From assembly GCA_028564925.1 (NCBI GenBank), contig CM053031.1, forward strand, positions 161,064,226-161,128,225: a stretch of 64,000 bases of DNA. Reading direction: 5' to 3'. The position numbers were made by a program, and so were the translations under genes. The notes under the pieces were generated by a model that had not been told where the DNA came from, searched no databases, and saw nothing but the letters and a program-made list of their open reading frames with translations. This DNA comes from Lithobates sylvaticus. Lineage: Eukaryota > Chordata > Amphibia > Anura > Ranidae. Below, in pieces: positions 21,640-32,600 of this stretch. Position 1 is the first letter of the stretch. Every line of letters begins with the position of its first letter.

Positions 21640-22428
21640 GTGGCCTACACGACGCTGACCGCTGACCGGAAGTGACACTTGCGCTCCACCGCCACCAGAA
21701 CCTTACCCAGAAGTTCAGTGTGTGTCTTCACAGACACACACCATACCACAAGGAAGCGCTGGGGGCTGTTTTCTGAGGAGCTGTTTCATTATCATCTGAA
21801 AACGCAAGTCATTTTCAATGCAAAACTGAAAGAAATATAAATGTACGCTGCTAATTTTTGGGGGCTTTTTATGGAAATGTGTTATTTGTTTTAACTTAAT
21901 AAACGGTGTTACGCTATGTGCAAACTTTCAATTTGTTTCTATGGCGAGTTTTTATGGAGATAACCTTTCCCTGGAGCCCTGATACTGTTGTTCCCTTGGT
22001 GATGCTGAGTGTCTAAAGAGAGGATACCAGGCTGGTTTAGAACCCTGTCTTTGCAGAGGAATTGTGGAAGTTGGCTTAATATCTTGGTGACAAATATCTG
22101 ACAGGCGTATTTATTCTTGTTTTCTGGTGAGTTTGAACCCCTAAGGGGAGTGTGCCTCACATGGTGAAAAATCACACGGGATGATACGGTGTCTGAATAT
22201 ACTACAGAAGAAGTCACTCTGATTTGCTATATGAACTATTCACTTACCACTATTCCTGCACCCAAGGATTATTCATTTATATTTTCATTCACTTAATGTT
22301 TGATTACGGACTTATTTTAAATATTTATGTGACTAGATATTTTTAATATTTCAATGCTACAATTTTAAGCGCTGTTTTAGTATATTATCTCTCATATTTC
22401 AGTACAGTTTGATTTTTATACTATCTAT
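21640..22428. mobile_element. Unclassified insert of about 0.8 kb within B1
   Basis: B2 runs straight from 'ctttaagcc' into the 'catatcattagatatat' segment, whereas B1 has about 790 extra bases between them. The insert is A/T-rich on the right and has no recognised coding or terminal motif. It is probably a non-autonomous element that arrived after the split repeats formed. Confidence 0.65.
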
Positions 22429-22481
22429 TCCACATATCATTAGATATATCGCCATAAACTGTCGCCAAGGACCCCACGCCA

Positions 22482-23090
22482 CAGCGGCACAAATGTGAAG
22501 CCTCACATCTGTGCCCGCCGCCACGCCAAGAAAGCACGGTGGATGCCATCTTCCAACCCCAAAGCCCACAAATCAATGCCCACAGGGTTGACATGAACCC
22601 CATCTGCCCTGAGATACCTCCAGGTGTCCACCTCGAGCTCCCAATGATGCACCACCACACCTCCATTGCGAGAGATAAACCTGCCCACCTCCTTGTTGAC
22701 CTTAACCCGTGTCTTGTTAAGGCTCTCCCAAGACCGTGCCCCTCTCCAAGCCATGCGGCACACAATGTCCGACCAGACTACTGTCATGCCTGGGAACGAT
22801 GACCTGAGCCTGAAGAAATCCCACTGGATATCTTTGATGATTTTCCTCATGGGCCTAACACATAGGTCATTTCCCCCCACATGTAAGACCAGGATGTCCG
22901 GGGCCCTGTCCAAACGTGCAAATTGGTGCACAACTGGGACTACCCTGTGCCACCTCATACCGGGAAGGCCTATCCATCTCACTGTTCCATCCTCCCTGGA
23001 CAACCTCAACTGTCTCCCATTGGGCCTGACATCAGCCCTCCTGGCCCCCCCAAAAACATAGGAATGTCCCATGATCCACACGAGACATCT
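22482..23090 (-). pseudogene. Ngaro 1 SGNH-hydrolase-like domain
   Basis: The minus strand encodes a GDSL/SGNH hydrolase-like domain of about 190 residues. The four family blocks are visible: GHSYVFGG (serine), a glycine-rich block, VLHVGGNDL (the GxND block) and DGVHVN (the D..H block). Ngaro elements of vertebrates are known to carry such a domain; its role in transposition is not settled. It is the last coding unit before repeat B1. It is part of a fossil element. Confidence 0.85.
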
Positions 23091-23165
23091 GGGGGGATCT
23101 GAAAAACAAATGAAACAATACCCAGCACAAATCTAAACAACATACACTCAACATATGATAACAGT

Positions 23166-24085
23166 TCACAATAGATGAGGCCTGACATAAAGACGGTACC
23201 TAGTGGATTCCCATCTGCCTATCCTTCTTATTACATCCCCAGGAAGACCCCACCTGGCCGCCTCTGTAGCCGCCCCGATCCTAAACGAATGGGCTGCGTA
23301 TTCAAATGGCGCAAAACCACTCACCTCCAAGCATCTTCGAAACACTGCCGTGAATTGAAACCTGGAGAGAAACGACCCGTCCTGATGGATAAAGAAAGCC
23401 CCCCCCCCCCCCCACCCTTTGGGCGGACCTCCCAAAACTGCTTCATGGCCATAACTGGGCAGGTGTCGGTATCCTTGCCGGTAAATAATTTTACCCGGAC
23501 ACCCTTGCCTTCCTGATCAGTCTTTGATCTGCTGATCCACAACTCCACAGCCCCTTCCCGCAGGGCCACATCCCCCCCACCTTAAACCCCCCGCTACCCT
23601 TTTAGACGGGGAGACCAACTCACCTATCCTGAAGGCCCCGAAGAATGCAACCACGAAGACTGCCTTAAACAAAATTCTCTCGAAAGCCGACATACATACC
23701 TCACCCAAGGCCGACACAATTTTTTCCAGCACCGCAAACGACACCGGGCGCCTGGAGTCCAGCTTGCGAGACCCTCTCCTATAACCCCTCAAAGCCCTCC
23801 GTACCACAAAAGCCTTTGTGGTGTCCTGCATGCCCTTTAACTGAAACAGAAAAGCCAGCGCGGTCATCTTTTTACCAATGGCGGACGCAGAGACCCCCCC
23901 TATGTAGTTCTGGCAAATAAAACACAACACCCTGTTCTGTAAATCCCTAGGGTCTCCAGACCCGCAGAACTCCTGCTCCAACGCCCCCCATTCTTGCCAT
24001 ACTTTCCTATAGGCTCTCCACGTGCTATCGCTGAGGGACTGTCGTATCAACCTGTCTGCGATTCCAGTGCAATCTTCCACAATTC
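23166..24085 (-). pseudogene. Ngaro 1 tyrosine recombinase
   Basis: A phage-integrase-type recombinase region. The core-binding part reads QSLSDSTWRAYRKVWQEW. The catalytic part shows AFRIGEL, then HSFRIGAATEA (the HxxR block) and IRRIGRWES before the nucleophile region YRLYVRPH. DIRS-group elements use this enzyme in place of integrase to insert a circular copy, which fits the absence of a target duplication. It is a fossil. Confidence 0.9.
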
Positions 24086-24620
24086 CTGGGGGCACACTTC
24101 CCCCGCCCGCTTCGCCTCTGGTGCCAGCTTGCGAAATTCTGTCCACTGGAAACGAGACAAAGCATCCGCAAGTTTGTTGTCGATCCCAGGGATATGCACC
24201 GCATATACAAAGGCATTTATCCTCAAACAACTGAGCACTAGGTGTCTAAGCAACCGGACCACTGGCGGGGATGAGGCCGATACGTTGTTGATCGCCCACA
24301 CCACCCCCATGTTGTCGCAGTTGAACCTGACCTTCTTATTGCTCAACTCCTGCCCCCACAATTCCACTGCCAACACTATGGGGAACAGTTCCAACAGAAC
24401 CAGATTACCCAGGAAACCCGCTGTCCTCCAGCTCTCTGGCCACGGACCCGCACTCCACATCCCCTGACAGTAGGCTCCATATCCCCCGGACCCCACCGCG
24501 TCCGTGAACAGCTCCAGGTCAGCGTTGCTGACCGGGCCTTCCTGCCAAATCGCCTTTCCGTTAAAGGAGTCCAAAAGACATCCCAGATTTTTAAATCCTC
24601 CTGTAGCTCCCTGGTCAGGC
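24086..24620 (-). pseudogene. Ngaro 1 RNase H
   Basis: LELFTDAVGSGGYGAY, NLVLLELFPIVLAVELWG, FNCDNMGVVWAIN and IPGIDNKLADALSR are the four RNase H blocks, including the catalytic acidic residues. It lies between reverse transcriptase and recombinase. It is a fossil. Confidence 0.9.
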
Positions 24621-24640
24621 TAACGAAATGATTGGGCATC

Positions 24641-25560
24641 TTAACCCCCCCCTGTGGCCGCCGCCAGGCGCCTGCAAAATATCCTACCCATGGGAATGAT
24701 GCGACATGCAAAGTTCAACTTACCTAGGAGGGACTGAACCTCCCTCAACTTCAACTTGCGTGTCCTGCTGGCCATACCTACCTCCTGCCGCAGAGCCGCC
24801 AATTTGTCCTCAGGCAACCTACACTCCATGGCCAGGGAATCAATGGTGATACCCAGAAAAATTAACTCCTCCTGCGGGCCCTCCGTCTTATCCGCCGCCA
24901 GCGGAATTCCGAACCTGCCCGCCAAATGCTGCACGGTACTCAACAAGAGACCACAACACCGCAAATCTGGCGGCCCAATGCAAAGAAAATCATCCAAATA
25001 GTGGATGATGGAATTAACCCCTGCAACCTCTCTAACTGCCCATTCAAAGAATGAGCTAAACGCTTCAAACAACGCGCAGGAAACCGAACAACCCATTGGC
25101 AAGCACCGGTCAACAAAATACTCCCCTTGCCAATGACACCCCAGCAAATGCATGCTCCCCGGGTGCACTGGCAACAAGCAGAACGCCGATTCCACATCCG
25201 TCTTAGCCATCAGTGCACCCCTCCTGTATTTTTTCACCCAGGCCACGGCAGCATCAAAAGATGTATAGGTAACCGCACAGTCCTGCGGGTCAATACCATC
25301 GTTAACTGAGCCGCCCTTCGGGTAGGACAAATGATGTATCATCCGAAACTGACCCGGCTCTTTTTTTGGGACCACACCCAGCGGGGAAACTACTAAACCT
25401 GGCACCGGAGGGGCCAAAAACGGCCCCGCCATATGCCCTAAAGCCACTTCCTTGGCCAATTTTGCCGACACCACCTCCGGATGCAAACGCGCTGACTGTA
25501 GATTCCTAGCTGCCGGAAGGACCTCCCGCAGGGAACTCGGGATCCTAAAGCCCATGCTAA
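24641..25560 (-). pseudogene. Ngaro 1 reverse transcriptase
   Basis: Reverse transcriptase of the DIRS group. Recognisable blocks are PLGVVPKKEPGQFRMIHHLS, MAKTDVESAFCLLPV, LPMGCSVSCALFEAF and the catalytic IHYLDDFLCIG, followed by FLGITIDSLAMECRLP. Order and motifs match the second Ngaro element at 50.5-51.8 kb. It is a fossil. Confidence 0.92.
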
Positions 25561-25599
25561 ACCCCTCCTCCAGTAGATGCGCCACAGCCCGATCTGGAT

Positions 25600-27726
25600 A
25601 CCTACTTAGGAAAGGAAGCATCCTTGCCAAGTTCACCGGCGTCACTCCTCTTTTCAGCCGTATCTCCTGGGCGACCTTTTCCCTGCCTGAAACACTTTGC
25701 GAATGGGTGCATTCCGCTGCACCCCGAGCACTCGTGCTTGTATCTGCACGAACCCCCGTATCGGCAAGTTCCTTCGTTGAATTGCCAACAAACACCTTTT
25801 TTCTTAAGGGCCGGCGATCCTGTAGATGAGACGCCGCCGGCCCCCCCTGGAAAAAACTGGCCACCAGCCCTGGATGATGTCATCAACTTCATCCACAGGC
25901 TGATGTCCTTGTGGTCCCACCGGATAGACGGGCGCACTGCTTTTCACTGACAAAATTGTTCGTCATACCGAAGCCATGCCAGCCCCCCATAAACCCTGTG
26001 GGCCTCACTAATGGCTTCCAGGTAGCAAAATAAAGCCGAACAGTTCTCTGGCGCTTTTTCCCCAATCACGCTGGCAAATATCGCAAACGCCTGCAGCCAA
26101 TTTGCGAACGCTTCTCTTCTTCATCCTTCTTGCTCTCATCCGGCTTTACCCTGTGTAAATTGAATTTTTCTAGCGGGATATTTCGATATACTCATCCTTC
26201 CATATCTTCTCCCGCACTTCCTTTTTTAAATGCGCACCTAACGGTCCCTCAAAGCACACGTACACTTCGCAACGCGCTGCGTCTGCTAAGCGTACCTTTT
26301 CCGCTTCCTGGTCCTTTGCTGTGTCCCCCGCCGCCGTGCCCCCGACGTCTTTCTCCGTTTGCGTCTCCGCCGACATGGAAGCCGCAGGCCCTGGTGAAGT
26401 GACCGGACTGCCCCCCGCCACCCCGCTCAGACCCCGGGATGGGGGCATCCAGGGGCTGACATGCGTCAGAGGTTGCGCAGAGCTGCCCTCCAAACGACGC
26501 AGCAAGTCCCGCAGTGTGTCCCACAAATCCCCCCCTTCACCCCCCCCCGGTGTGTCCTGCCTCCTCTCCCCCCCCTGCCTGCCCTGACCCCCCCGAGAAT
26601 GTGTGTGCGACAAAGTAGCAGACTTACCGGGCTGACGCAGGCACAAGGAACCTCCAGCCGTCTGTCCGGACACCCTCGCCGCCACTTGTGATTCTTCCGA
26701 CAGCTCTCCCTCTTCCTGGCTGCTGTTGTCCGCCTCCTCCCCACGCTACGACACCCGTTCTTCTATCCTGTGGGCGACTGGCCTGGATACTGGAGTACAG
26801 CACCGCTCCTCCCTCCTGCTGGATAGTGCCCTGGTTGCTGTAGAGCAGGATCGCTCCTCCATCCTGCTGTAACTGGGGCTTGAAAATGCAGAGTTTGGCA
26901 GGGAAGGGAAGCTGGTGTATGTCTGAGAGCATTCCCCCTCGCTGTCGCCGGCTTCTGCGATGACGTCATCCGCCTGCGCCGCCTGTGCGGCCAGCGCGCA
27001 GGCATCTACTCGGCCAGCCCTCCCAGGACCCAGGCCGATCCTGGAGGGGCCTCCCGACTGCCGCTCAGCTAATGCAGCTCTGTGCTCTGTCCTCTCGGCT
27101 CCTCCCACTGCCAAGATGGCGCCGCCACGAGGTGAGCCGCCGGCCGTTGTACAGGTAGGGCCGGCGCTCACGGGTCTGGTACTCCCCCGCCGGGTTGCCC
27201 CCCCGACCGGAGCATCGCCAGGGGGTGCAACCTGGTGAATCTCTGCCATCACGACCACGCTGGGGCGACTGGTGGCCTGTGACCCACCGCTCCCCCTCGG
27301 GCTCTGTCTGCTGCTGGTCCTCCCCCTACCCCTCTGAGCCCGGCTGGAACATTGTTTTGCTGGGGGGCCCGAACTGACCCTGCTGGGTCTCCTTACCCTG
27401 TGTTGGGACCTGGGGGGGATGAGCTCTGGGCTCAAGCGCTCCGGGGGGATAGCCCTCCTAGCACGTGTGGAGGCCGGTCGCCTAGCAACCGGTCCCTGGC
27501 TGGCCCCCTGTAAAGTGGCCGTTACCTGGCTCTGTAACCAGTCTGCTCCATGGGTGTCTGCTGCCGCCCTAAGCTGCTCCCAAAGGTGTTCCAACCCGCT
27601 CATGCTGTCCTGCTTTCTATCCCCAGGCCACGTACCAGCTCCACCGGGAAAATTCCCTATCTCCTGCTGACCTCTCGACGAACTGGTGACTCCACCCTGA
27701 ACCTGCAAACCTTTATACTGCTCCAC
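25600..27726 (-). pseudogene. Ngaro 1 Gag-like region
   Basis: A low-complexity, proline- and arginine-rich N-terminal part (about 26,750-27,726) is followed by a conserved capsid-like part and, near 25,700-25,800, a paired zinc-finger region. The first finger is CCCH-like (C-x7-C-x5-C-x3-H) and the second CCHC-like (C-x2-C-x3-H-x4-C). The second Ngaro element has the same pair. It is presumed to be the RNA-binding structural protein. It is a fossil. Confidence 0.78.
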
Positions 27727-27871
27727 CCCTTCGCAACCCGTCCAATAAGGTAAGTGCAGAAAACAACTTTCCTAAGAAAAACAAATCCTTAACCCTTACC
27801 CTGCTACAGTTCCTAGCACCCTGTCATGGATGTACTGTGCCTACGCTGCGCTTCTGCTGTGTACATGTCTT
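27652..27871 (-). repeat. Ngaro 1 split repeat A1
   Basis: About 220 bp matching A2 (19,750-19,929 plus 21,220-21,271) but without the solo LTR. It forms the 5' end of the element and borders the LINE at 27,872. Confidence 0.9.
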
Positions 27872-29309
27872 TACAAAAGATCCTAAAAAGTATATAGTAA
27901 ATAACCTAATCCCACTCATAACTACATTTAAAGAGAAAATAAAGATTTGGAAAAAACTTCCGCTATCTGCAGCGGGTCGCTGTAATCTAATTAAAATTAT
28001 TTTTCTACCGCAACTTTTATATGTTTTGCATAACTCCCCAGTTTGGATTTATAAAAAATGGTTTCATAAGATTGATACTATATTTAGGGAATTGATTTGG
28101 AAGGGGGGGTCAGCACGTATTAGTCTAAAAACATTACAGCTTCCGAATGGGGAAGGGGGAGTTGCTCTCCCTCACTCTTTTGGTTACTTTATAGCGGCCC
28201 AGCTTCAGCATATGGGTAGAGGCGATCTAGGAAAGACTCTACTGGGGAATTTTTTTCATATGCCGGTGGTGGAGGCTCTAGAGGCAGGGAAGGCACTGCA
28301 CGGAGCCCCCACACTAGAACTAATGAGTAAAACATGGGAAACGGCCAAGGGAATTCTGGGGTATGGAGGCTTCACAAATTACTTACCATTATGGGACAAT
28401 GGTAAATTGGGCGAAATACAGAAAATAGGGCCAATCAAGGAGTGGGAAAGACGAGCTATAAAATGTATTCATCAACTCTATCAAAGCGGAAAAATCAAGT
28501 CTTTCCAGGAGTTGAGAGAGCAATTCGCAATCCCGAGGAACTGCTTTTTTAGATACCTCCAAGTTAGACACGCAATGACTGCACAATTCGGTGAAACAGC
28601 AATAGAATGGTGTGATATACCGGTTTTGCAGGAAATAATCCAAGCAAGATTGACGAAAGGCCTAATATCCAAAACCTATTTAAGCTTAAATAAGAAAAAT
28701 AGGGAGAAACAACAGGACCCACCCGCTAGAAGGAAATGGGAAAGAGACGTTGGAAATATAACTTCAACCCAATGGGAAAGGACCCTTGAGCTAGCCCCGT
28801 GGGTCTCCCTGTCTCCGCCCCAGAAGATGTCACATCTATTCCTACTCTATAGGGTGTACTACACTCCGCAAAAACTTTTTTTGTTTGGACGTAGACAGGA
28901 TGCCTCTTGTCCAAGGTGTGGAAGGCTAGAGGGAGATATGATCCATATGTTTTGGAGATGTCCTAAATTATTCCGCTATTGGATGGAGGTGGTGGAAATA
29001 ATTACCCATGTCTTCGAAGTATCCATAGAGGTAGAGCCCATGACGTGTGTACTGGGGTGGTTGGATGGGAAGGGTAGGCCTAAAGGCATTAGACTGGCAA
29101 TCCTGAGATGCCTTTTTCAGGCCAGGAAACTCATTGCCCAGAAGTGGCAGTCTCTCACCCCTCCATCAAGTAGAGAATGGGAACAGAATATGAGTACGGT
29201 GATCCTTAAGGAAAGAACATTGTATATCAGGCAGGGATGTGTTAATAAATTTGAGGAGACTTGGAAAAAGTGGTGTGAGAAAAAAGAAAATGGATTTATG
29301 AATGTATAA
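27872..29309 (+). pseudogene. LINE ORF2 piece 4: C-terminal domain
   Basis: The frame resumes as TKDPKKYIVNNLIPL. The piece carries the thumb and the C-terminal domain, including a CCHC-type knuckle (CPRCGRLEGDMIHMFWRC), and stops at 29,307-29,309. No internal stop is seen. With the other pieces, ORF2 adds up to about 1,252 codons, the usual L1/Tx1 length. Confidence 0.93.
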
Positions 29310-29669
29310 AAGAGACAGCGCCTTAGGAAGAGACAGAGGGGATCAGCTAGAGAGGAAGGTGTATGGATATGCAATCAAGGAATAGAACAGTGAGAGTCTA
29401 GGTTAAGGATGAATGGAAGATTGAGTAGGGAGAATGATGTAAGAGATAACTTTTGGTCTAAAAATGCTGAGCAGAGACTATGACTATAAACTAGAAAGGG
29501 GGGACCCCCCAGAAACTTGGAATCACTCTGTTACTTCTCCTATTTGTTCTCTTCTTGTTTCTAGCTATAGATGTATTGTTTTTTAAACGATCAAATGTAT
29601 GGGAGTAATGTGTGTTTTGTAATATATAAAAAAAAAAAAAATGTCAATAAAGATATAAAGTTAAAAAAA
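29310..29669 (+). other. LINE 3' UTR and A-tail
   Basis: A 360-bp non-coding 3' UTR ends with 'aataaagatataaagtt' and a short A run, directly before the right-hand target duplication. Confidence 0.85.
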
Positions 29670-29771
29670 AAAGTGCACCAAACACCACTTTCCAATGATT
29701 AAAGTGCATCCACTTCTTTACTACAGTTTGTTACATTTTGTTAATAAGCACCCCCCCCCCCCCCCCCCACC

Positions 29772-32318
29772 ATGTCTGGGAGGCCAACAAGGAGAGGCAG
29801 ACAATCCCATGGCACTGTGAGGGGGCCAGCAGTGTATGTGTCCACAGGGCATCAATTCCCATGCTATCCAGCCACAGCATGCAGAGGAAGTGGTGGACTG
29901 GCTTAATAAACCAGCCTTGTCCTCCATCACCCAAGCAGAGAGTAGTGTGCAGTCCACTGCAGCTGCCAGAGTGGCTTATTCTGCCTCCTTGTCCACAGCT
30001 ACTCCAGTCATAGCCCCAGCATGGAGGAGCCAGCTGAGTTATTTGAACACAGTCAGCCCCTTGCTCCTTGACGATGCACAGCCATTACCAAGATTTAGAT
30101 CTTGGTTCTGAGGTTGAGAAAGGTAGGAACATAAGCCTACAGATGAGGGGAGAACACTGGTAAACAACAAACTGGCAGTCTTGTCCCCCAGCTGCAGCAT
30201 ATTGCCAAGTTGTCTCCAGTGATGAGGATGGAGGGGATAATGATGATGGGGTCACTGATGCAACTTGGGTCCTGGATAGAGCAGAGGATGAAAGTGAGGG
30301 TGGGGCACAGCCCCAAAGAGGCAGCCATTGTGGAAGAGTAGCGAGCAGCCAACCTATTCCACCAGATTGTGGAGCTGTTATCTCCAGGCCCACTTTCCAA
30401 CAGCTCAGGTGTTTAGGCCTTTTTTAGCATATGTGAAGCCAATCGCATTGTTGCAATTTGCAAACTTTGCCTCAAGCACATCAAGCGTGGTAAAAACACC
30501 AGCCATTTGGGTACTGCATGCTTGACAAGGCATTTAACCTCCCACCACTCATTGGCAAGAGAACCTAAAAGCCACACAAAAAGGACACAAATCTGCTCCT
30601 CTTTAATCCTCACCTTACCGGTCTACCCCTACTATATTTCATGACCTTTCAACAGCATCCACTGACAGGGATGATGGTATAGCGCAGGGTGTCCCAGGTC
30701 CTTGCAGCACATCTACCAGTAGCACACCACCAGCTGTAGACTATAGCAGGCAAATTTCTCTGCCATATCTGCTGCAGCAGAAAAAAAAAATACAGTCAAT
30801 GCCACCCACCTGCCCAGCGTCTAAATTCAAGCTTGTCAAAGCTGATGGCTTTACAACTCCTGCCTTTCCCAGCTGGTGGATTCTGTACGACAATGGCAGG
30901 TTCCCAGACGCTATTTCTGTTCACGTAAAGACATTCCAGCTCTCTACCATCACATTTAAGGCAATGTTGTGGCATCGTTGGGCAAGGCAGTCCACAATAC
31001 TGCTAACACGTGGTCCAGCAAGCATGGTCAGAAACAATATATTTTGTTCACAGCACACTGGGTAACTTTGCTTGCAATTTGGAAGGATGAAGGACAGGGC
31101 TCAATGCTGCAGCTTGTTGTGCCGCCACATCTCCAGACAGCTAGTGGTGATGATGCAAAATTTGTCAGCTCCACCCCCTCTTCTTCCTCCTCCTCTATGC
31201 CCTTCTCGGCTGAATTGTCCTATGAACCACAAGTACCCCCTATGCGTTCAAGGGACTATTCAATGGCTAAACGGTGCCATGCAGTGCTTCAGCTGGTCTG
31301 TCTAGGGGACAGGAGCCACACCAGAGCAGAGATTCTTGCAGCTCTGCAGGGGCAATCCCAGAGGTGGTTCACGCCACGCCAGCTGGAGCCAGGAATGGTG
31401 GTGTGCAATGATGGCACATACCTTCTGTCATCCCTTAGACAGGGAAAGTTGACACATGTGCCATGCCTGGCACCACCACCTTAATTTGGTGGTGCAGAAT
31501 TTCTTAAATAAGTAACCAGGGTTGAAAGATCTGCTAAAGCAGGCCAGAAGAGTCTGTAGCCATTTCAGGTGGTCATACACAGCCAGTGCTCGGTTGGCTG
31601 AAATTCAGCGGGAATTCCACCTGCCCGTAAACCAGCCTGATTTGTGACATGCCCACCAGGTGGAACTCGACTTTGGAAATTCTGCAGTGGCTGCCCATGC
31701 AGCAGAAGGCTGTCAACGAGTACCTGTGTGAGTATGGCACAATGACAGGCTCTGCTTTTTTCCCATGCCAATGGCTGCTGATAAAGGATGCATGCACTGT
31801 ACTGTCACCATTTGAGGAGGCCACAAGGATAGTGAGCCGTGATAATTCAGGCATCAGTGACACAATCCCTTTTGTGTTCCTGCTGGAGCAGACTCTGCAT
31901 GGCATTATGGACAGGGCACTCAAGGCAGAGCAGTGGGAGGAAGAGGAGGACTTCCTTTCCTCTCAAGGCCCGCTTTATGCAGACACCACTTTTGCCACAT
32001 CACAGAACACACAAGAAGAGATGGAGGAGGAAGAACTCATCATGACCCACAGAGGGAGCAGAAGATTAAATCTCTTAAAGAGGAGTTTATGTAACGCCTT
32101 TATCCATTCTGGTAGGTTACAGTCTGGTCGAAAACATAGTTTTAAGGATTCTGTTGGTCAAGAGAGGAGCGGTGGAGAAGGGATGCATTTAAAAAAAATG
32201 ATTAGTCCTCGACTTCCAGGGCTGTCAGCTTCCACATCCCATCATATGCTGGGAGATTATCTAGGGGCGAAAAAAGACATGGAGAGCTTTCCAGCTGACA
32301 ATCCACTGGGTTACTGGG
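29772..32318 (+). pseudogene. hAT copy B transposase, N-terminal and core part
   Basis: It starts with MSGRPTRRGRQS, shared with copy C. A BED-type zinc finger is visible near 30,445-30,545 (AICKLCLKHI, then TACLTRHL with the paired histidines). The core includes QLEPGMVVCNDGT, MPTRWNSTLEILQWL and FFPCQWLLIKDACTVLSPFEEATRI. Many frame changes and stops separate these blocks, so the gene is long dead and more decayed than copy C. A C-run of about 19 precedes the start codon. Confidence 0.85.
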
Positions 32319-32450
32319 TAGGGATAAGCTCGGTGTTCGATTCGAACTCATGTTCGAAAGGAACATCGGCCGTTCGCCTGGTTGGCGAACCCAGAACTTT
32401 GTGGGCCGCTCGCGCAAAATTCGTGTGACACGAACAGCCCACGATGCACT
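32319..32450. repeat. Subterminal GTTCG/CGAAC cluster, left end of copy C
   Basis: At least six GTTCG/CGAAC/TTCGA pentamers occur within 130 bp of the left end. The right end (37,505-37,615) carries a similar cluster. hAT transposases are known to bind short subterminal repeats of this kind. Confidence 0.75.
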
Positions 32451-32479
32451 GCGCCAGTCGCAGTGCATTACTGGCTGAT

Positions 32480-32600
32480 GATTGGCCAAGCATGCACTGT
32501 GACCCTGCATGCTTGGTCAATCACAGCGCCGGCAGCGAGGAGAGGCATAATGGCCAATTATAGCTCAGGGGGGTTTAGTACACGCCCCACACTATATAAG
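32480..32600 (+). promoter_or_regulatory. hAT copy C promoter: CCAAT boxes and TATA box
   Basis: ATTGG, CAAT and CCAAT elements in alternating orientation (near 32,480, 32,517 and 32,553) precede 'ctatataagg' (32,592-32,601). The first two form an inverted pair around 'aagcatgc'. The same layout recurs in copy D at 62,110-62,255. Confidence 0.75.

Larger units (their letters stand above)
19275..27871 (-). mobile_element. Ngaro-type DIRS retrotransposon 1 (with nested inserts)
   Basis: A tyrosine-recombinase retrotransposon coding on the minus strand and inserted in the LINE without a visible target duplication: LINE ...ATACAT joins TACAAAAG once it is set aside. In element orientation the layout is A1 (27,871 to about 27,650), coding region, B1 (about 22,480 to 21,272), A2 (21,271 to about 19,750, interrupted) and B2 (19,700 to 19,275). 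These are the split direct repeats typical of Ngaro and PAT-like DIRS elements. It encodes Gag-like, reverse transcriptase, RNase H, tyrosine recombinase and SGNH hydrolase domains. The copy is broken, with perhaps five to eight breaks, and holds two later inserts. Confidence 0.9.
10553..29669 (+). mobile_element. L1/Tx1-type LINE, split into four pieces
   Basis: One LINE of about 4.3 kb spans 19.1 kb because three younger elements sit in it. Both outer ends carry the 11-bp target duplication AAAGTGCACCA (10,542-10,552 and 29,670-29,680), and the 3' end has an AATAAA-like signal and a short A-tail. The pieces are 10,553-11,966, 12,644-13,196, 18,704-19,274 and 27,872-29,669. The reading frame is conserved across all three junctions. 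ORF1 is not present, so the copy is 5'-truncated just upstream of ORF2. It lies between satellite sequence and the start of hAT copy B and may have landed in that hAT's 5' region. Confidence 0.93.

Noticed and set aside
22503-23081. A captured host esterase gene
   Set aside because: The same domain sits at the same place in the second Ngaro element, so it belongs to the element lineage and not to a recent capture.
26130-27670. Plus-strand proline-rich open frames opposite the Ngaro Gag region
   Set aside because: They mirror a GC-rich minus-strand coding sequence. Composition explains them.
26746-27726. A host gene coding for a basic, low-complexity protein
   Set aside because: It lies between repeat A1 and the conserved Gag part of Ngaro 1, in the same strand and element.
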